Assembly (NCBI GenBank): GCA_017617475.1
Contig: JAFZWC010000039.1
Span: 1 to 16,266 of the forward strand
Length of the DNA: 16,266 nucleotides
From: Bacteroidales bacterium
Lineage (GTDB): Bacteria; Bacteroidota; Bacteroidia; Bacteroidales; UBA932
Reading direction: 5' to 3'
The position numbers and the translations under genes are program-made. Shown piece after piece: positions 14,566 to 16,266 of this stretch. Within the stretch, counting starts at the first letter, position 1. Each line of letters starts with the position of its first letter. The notes below the pieces were generated by a model. That model worked only from the letters and a program-made list of their open reading frames with translations, made no database searches and was not told the DNA's origin.

Positions 14566-14832
14566 ATGTTGGAAGACAGCAAAATTCGGGCCTTCCTGGA
14601 GGTAGAAAAGGAACGGAACTTTACCAAGGCCGCCAAAACGCTGGGAATCACCCAGCCGGCCGTGAGCGCCCAGATTGCCGCCCTGGAGGATGCCATGGGA
14701 CTGGAGCTCTTCCAACGCGGCAGGGAACTGCGCCTCACGCCTTCAGGAGAGATTTTCCTGGGCTATGCTCGCCGCATCCAGCAGGCGTATGATCTGACCA
14801 ATAACGCCTTCAACAGCGTTTTTGCCAAGTAG
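14566..14832 (+). CDS. Stand-alone LysR-type helix-turn-helix protein
   Basis: An 88-residue protein that covers only the DNA-binding part of a LysR-type regulator. Residues 6-62 follow the family closely: IRAFLEVEKERNFTKAAKTL, then GITQPAVSAQIAALEDAMG (recognition helix) and LELFQRGRELRLTPSGE (wing), and residues 63-88 give the first part of the linker helix. The usual effector-binding domain of about 200 residues is absent, and the gene ends at a clean TAG. No remnant of that domain follows, since only 38 bases separate it from the next gene, which has its own promoter. I chose the ATG at 14566: the longer in-frame ATG at 14464 adds 34 residues unlike the family and would run through both promoters. 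It may bind as a dimer through the linker helix and could regulate the divergent M16 gene, itself, or the glycosyltransferase; this is inference. Confidence 0.82.
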   Translation: MLEDSKIRAFLEVEKERNFTKAAKTLGITQPAVSAQIAALEDAMGLELFQRGRELRLTPSGEIFLGYARRIQQAYDLTNNAFNSVFAK

Positions 14833-14851
14833 GATAGTTTGCGTATCTTTG
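14821..14851 (+). promoter_or_regulatory. Bacteroidota promoter of the glycosyltransferase gene
   Basis: TTTG (14821-14824) and TATCTTTG (14844-14851) are 19 nt apart, and the -7 box lies 19 nt before the ATG. The -33 box is inside the last codons of the LysR-like gene, so the glycosyltransferase can be transcribed on its own even if some read-through occurs. Confidence 0.72.
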
Positions 14852-14870
14852 CAGACTATTTGTACGAACT

Positions 14871-16004
14871 ATGAAAATACTTTTTGTACTGAATAATTAT
14901 TATAGTACCGGAAACGGACTGTCGGCTTCTGCCCGGAGGACGGTGGAGGCATTGAAAGAGGCGGGAGAAGAGGTCCGGGTGCTTTCCGGTCCCAATCATA
15001 CTCCCGGCGGTCCTCAGCCTGAATACCTCCTCAAGGACTTTTATTTCCCTTTCTTCCAGCCCATTATCAATGCCCACGGGTATCATTTTGCCAGTACGGA
15101 CAAACGGATTGTGGAGGAGGCGGTACGCTGGGCCGATGTGGTACATATGGAAGAACCTTTTGTGCTTGAGATAAGGACGGCCAAGATTGCCCGCAAGCTG
15201 GGAAAACCCATTACGGGTACCTATCACCTTCATCCGGAGAATATCTTCTATTCTTTGGGAATGGGCAGCTGGAAGTTTCCCAATCAGCTGCTCTTGAAGT
15301 TATGGAGAGACTGGTGCTTCAACAAATGGGAGTATGTCCAGTGTCCCACCCAGAATGTGAGGGACCGTCTCGTAGCCAACGGCTATACCAGTGACCTTCG
15401 CGTCATCTCAAACGGCCTGGTTCCCGACGCGTGCGTGCGCGTACCTCAGGAGAATAAGCCCTACGTGCTTATCTGCATCGGCCGTCTTTCCGGTGAGAAG
15501 GATCCGTACACCCTGCTGGAGGCTATGAAGCACAGCACCCACGCACGCAATATTCAGCTTGTCTTTGCCGGCCGCGGTCCTCAGGAAAAGAGAATCCGCC
15601 GGATGGCCCATAAACTGTACAAGGACGGTGTCATAAGCTATGACCCGGTGTTTGATTTTCTGGACAGGGACGGGCTCCGGAATTTGGCCGCCAAGGCCGA
15701 CCTGGCTATCCACTGCGCCACGGTGGAAGTGGAAGGCCTGTCCATTATGGAAGCCATGCAGCAGGGGGCGGTGCCCATTATTGCCCAGGGCCCCATTACC
15801 GGTACGCATCAGTTTGCGCTGGACGAGCGCAGCTGGTTCAACCAGAAGAACGCCTTTGAGCTGGCCCGCAAGATTGACTGGTGGCTGGATCACCCTGCCC
15901 AGCTGGATGCGATGCGCAGCGCCTACGTGGAAGAAATGAAACAGTTTTCCATAGAACTGTCTGTACGGGAACTGATGAAGATGTTCCGGGAAGCTGTTTC
16001 TTAG
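14871..16004 (+). CDS. GT4 family glycosyltransferase
   Basis: A 377-residue retaining glycosyltransferase of GT-B fold that transfers a sugar from a nucleotide donor, in the cytoplasm or at the inner membrane. The N-terminal domain starts with MKILFVLNNYYSTGNGLSAS, a glycine-rich loop typical for GT4, and has TGTYHLHPEN at 115-124. The C-terminal donor domain shows GRLSGEKD at 204-211, FAGRGP at 232-237 and the ExxxxxxxE motif from Glu286 to Glu294 (EVEGLSIME). There is no signal peptide. The HLHPEN block and the general layout resemble diacylglycerol glucosyltransferases, but polysaccharide or lipopolysaccharide transferases are equally possible, and I would not name the acceptor. It lies 38 nt after the LysR-like gene on the same strand with its own promoter, and no other glycan genes are adjacent, so it is not in an obvious capsule locus. 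Confidence 0.9.
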   Translation: MKILFVLNNYYSTGNGLSASARRTVEALKEAGEEVRVLSGPNHTPGGPQPEYLLKDFYFPFFQPIINAHGYHFASTDKRIVEEAVRWADVVHMEEPFVLEIRTAKIARKLGKPITGTYHLHPENIFYSLGMGSWKFPNQLLLKLWRDWCFNKWEYVQCPTQNVRDRLVANGYTSDLRVISNGLVPDACVRVPQENKPYVLICIGRLSGEKDPYTLLEAMKHSTHARNIQLVFAGRGPQEKRIRRMAHKLYKDGVISYDPVFDFLDRDGLRNLAAKADLAIHCATVEVEGLSIMEAMQQGAVPIIAQGPITGTHQFALDERSWFNQKNAFELARKIDWWLDHPAQLDAMRSAYVEEMKQFSIELSVRELMKMFREAVS

Positions 16005-16010
16005 AAACTT

Positions 16011-16033
16011 GATGCCCGGCTTGACCGGGCATC
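16011..16033 (+). other. 9-bp hairpin directly after the glycosyltransferase
   Basis: GATGCCCGG and CCGGGCATC flank the loop CTTGA. The hairpin is perfect but is followed by A residues on the plus strand, so it is not a classic terminator alone. It sits in tandem with the real terminator at 16037 and may stabilise the 3' end of the message. Confidence 0.6.
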
Positions 16034-16036
16034 TAA

Positions 16037-16070
16037 AAAAACGGTGGCCCAAAATCGGGTCACCGTTTTT
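16037..16070. terminator. Bidirectional terminator between the glycosyltransferase and the PFOR gene
   Basis: Arms 16037-16050 and 16057-16070 (AAAAACGGTG...CACCGTTTTT) around a six-base loop give a U tract on both strands. The one irregular pair is G-U on the plus strand and A-C on the minus strand, so here the plus-strand glycosyltransferase is favoured. Confidence 0.85.
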
Positions 16071-16087
16071 CTATTCTGTCCTGCGGC

Positions 16088-16266
16088 TTATTTGCCGGCG
16101 AGACGCTTGTAGGTGTTCAGACGAACCTTGGCGAATTCCTCGGTCTTGCCAAGGAGTTCTTCGGCCTGGTCCGGGAACATCTTGTACAGGGAAGCGAAGC
16201 GGACCTCGCCTTTGAGGAAGTCCTGGAACTTGGTCCAGTCGGGTTCCTTGGAATCCAGGGTGAACG
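16088..16266 (-). CDS. nifJ: C-terminal end of a probable pyruvate:ferredoxin (flavodoxin) oxidoreductase
   Basis: Only the last 59 codons and the stop are in the window; the gene continues past the right edge. The visible end begins FTLDSKEPDWTKFQDFLKGE and goes on VRFASLYKMFP...KVRLNTYKRLAGK. The order LDSKEP, F-x-FL-x-GEVRxxSL, FP and a final YKRLA-type helix is what I recall for the C-terminus of single-chain pyruvate:ferredoxin oxidoreductases of about 1,180 residues. That enzyme converts pyruvate and coenzyme A to acetyl-CoA and carbon dioxide with reduction of ferredoxin, in the cytoplasm of anaerobes. The call rests on this short block only, and no catalytic or cluster residue is in view. 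The ferredoxin at 11317 would be a fitting acceptor. It converges on the glycosyltransferase over a shared terminator. Confidence 0.72.
   Translation of the reverse strand, partial: FTLDSKEPDWTKFQDFLKGEVRFASLYKMFPDQAEELLGKTEEFAKVRLNTYKRLAGK

Overview
The window looks like chromosomal core and accessory DNA from a GC-rich member of the Bacteroidales (Bacteroidota), probably a gut commensal; the exact genus cannot be fixed from the sequence alone. The evidence is a set of promoters with the Bacteroidota TAnnTTTG -7 box and a TTG/TTTG -33 box 18-20 nt upstream, the near absence of Shine-Dalgarno sequences, and typical Bacteroidota families (DUF1573 lipoprotein, M64 peptidase, GH109, a ParE with the EGDSASG variant, 950-residue M16 peptidase). 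There are no tRNA or rRNA genes, CRISPR arrays, transposases or phage genes, and no gap over 300 bases without a gene.

Layout from left to right. (1) The nearly complete end of rplI (ribosomal protein L9) on the plus strand meets, over a shared hairpin terminator, a four-gene minus-strand operon. (2) That operon (5629 to 487) reads GH109 alpha-N-acetylgalactosaminidase-like lipoprotein, NahK-like N-acetylhexosamine 1-kinase, secreted M64 (IgA-peptidase family) metalloprotease, GH33 sialidase. Junctions are 3 nt, an ATGA overlap and 2 nt, and one good promoter lies in front. It looks like a compact kit for stripping sialylated, GalNAc-linked O-glycoproteins such as mucin or the IgA1 hinge. (3) A second minus-strand operon (9935 to 5711) holds parE, a PlsC-type acyltransferase and a long-chain acyl-CoA synthetase, and ends in a perfect 30-bp palindrome whose T-rich tail also supplies the -33 box of the GH109 promoter. 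(4) A 116-bp inverted-repeat element lies between parE and a DUF1573 lipoprotein gene; its edge forms the -33 box of the parE promoter. (5) DUF1573 (minus) and a 57-residue 2[4Fe-4S] ferredoxin (plus) diverge from interleaved promoters. (6) The ferredoxin converges on a large M16 zinc peptidase (minus). (7) Upstream of M16 and divergent from it lies an 88-residue protein that consists only of a LysR-type DNA-binding domain; the space between them carries an 11-of-12 direct repeat with a 22-bp period, a candidate operator. (8) A GT4 glycosyltransferase (plus) follows with its own promoter and converges on the C-terminal end of what appears to be a pyruvate:ferredoxin oxidoreductase, cut by the window edge.

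The most interesting parts are the glycoprotein-degrading operon, including an apparently NAD-dependent GH109 enzyme with a Sec/lipoprotein rather than a Tat signal; the free-standing LysR DNA-binding domain with its putative operator; and regulatory compression, in which terminators, inverted repeats and promoters share bases.
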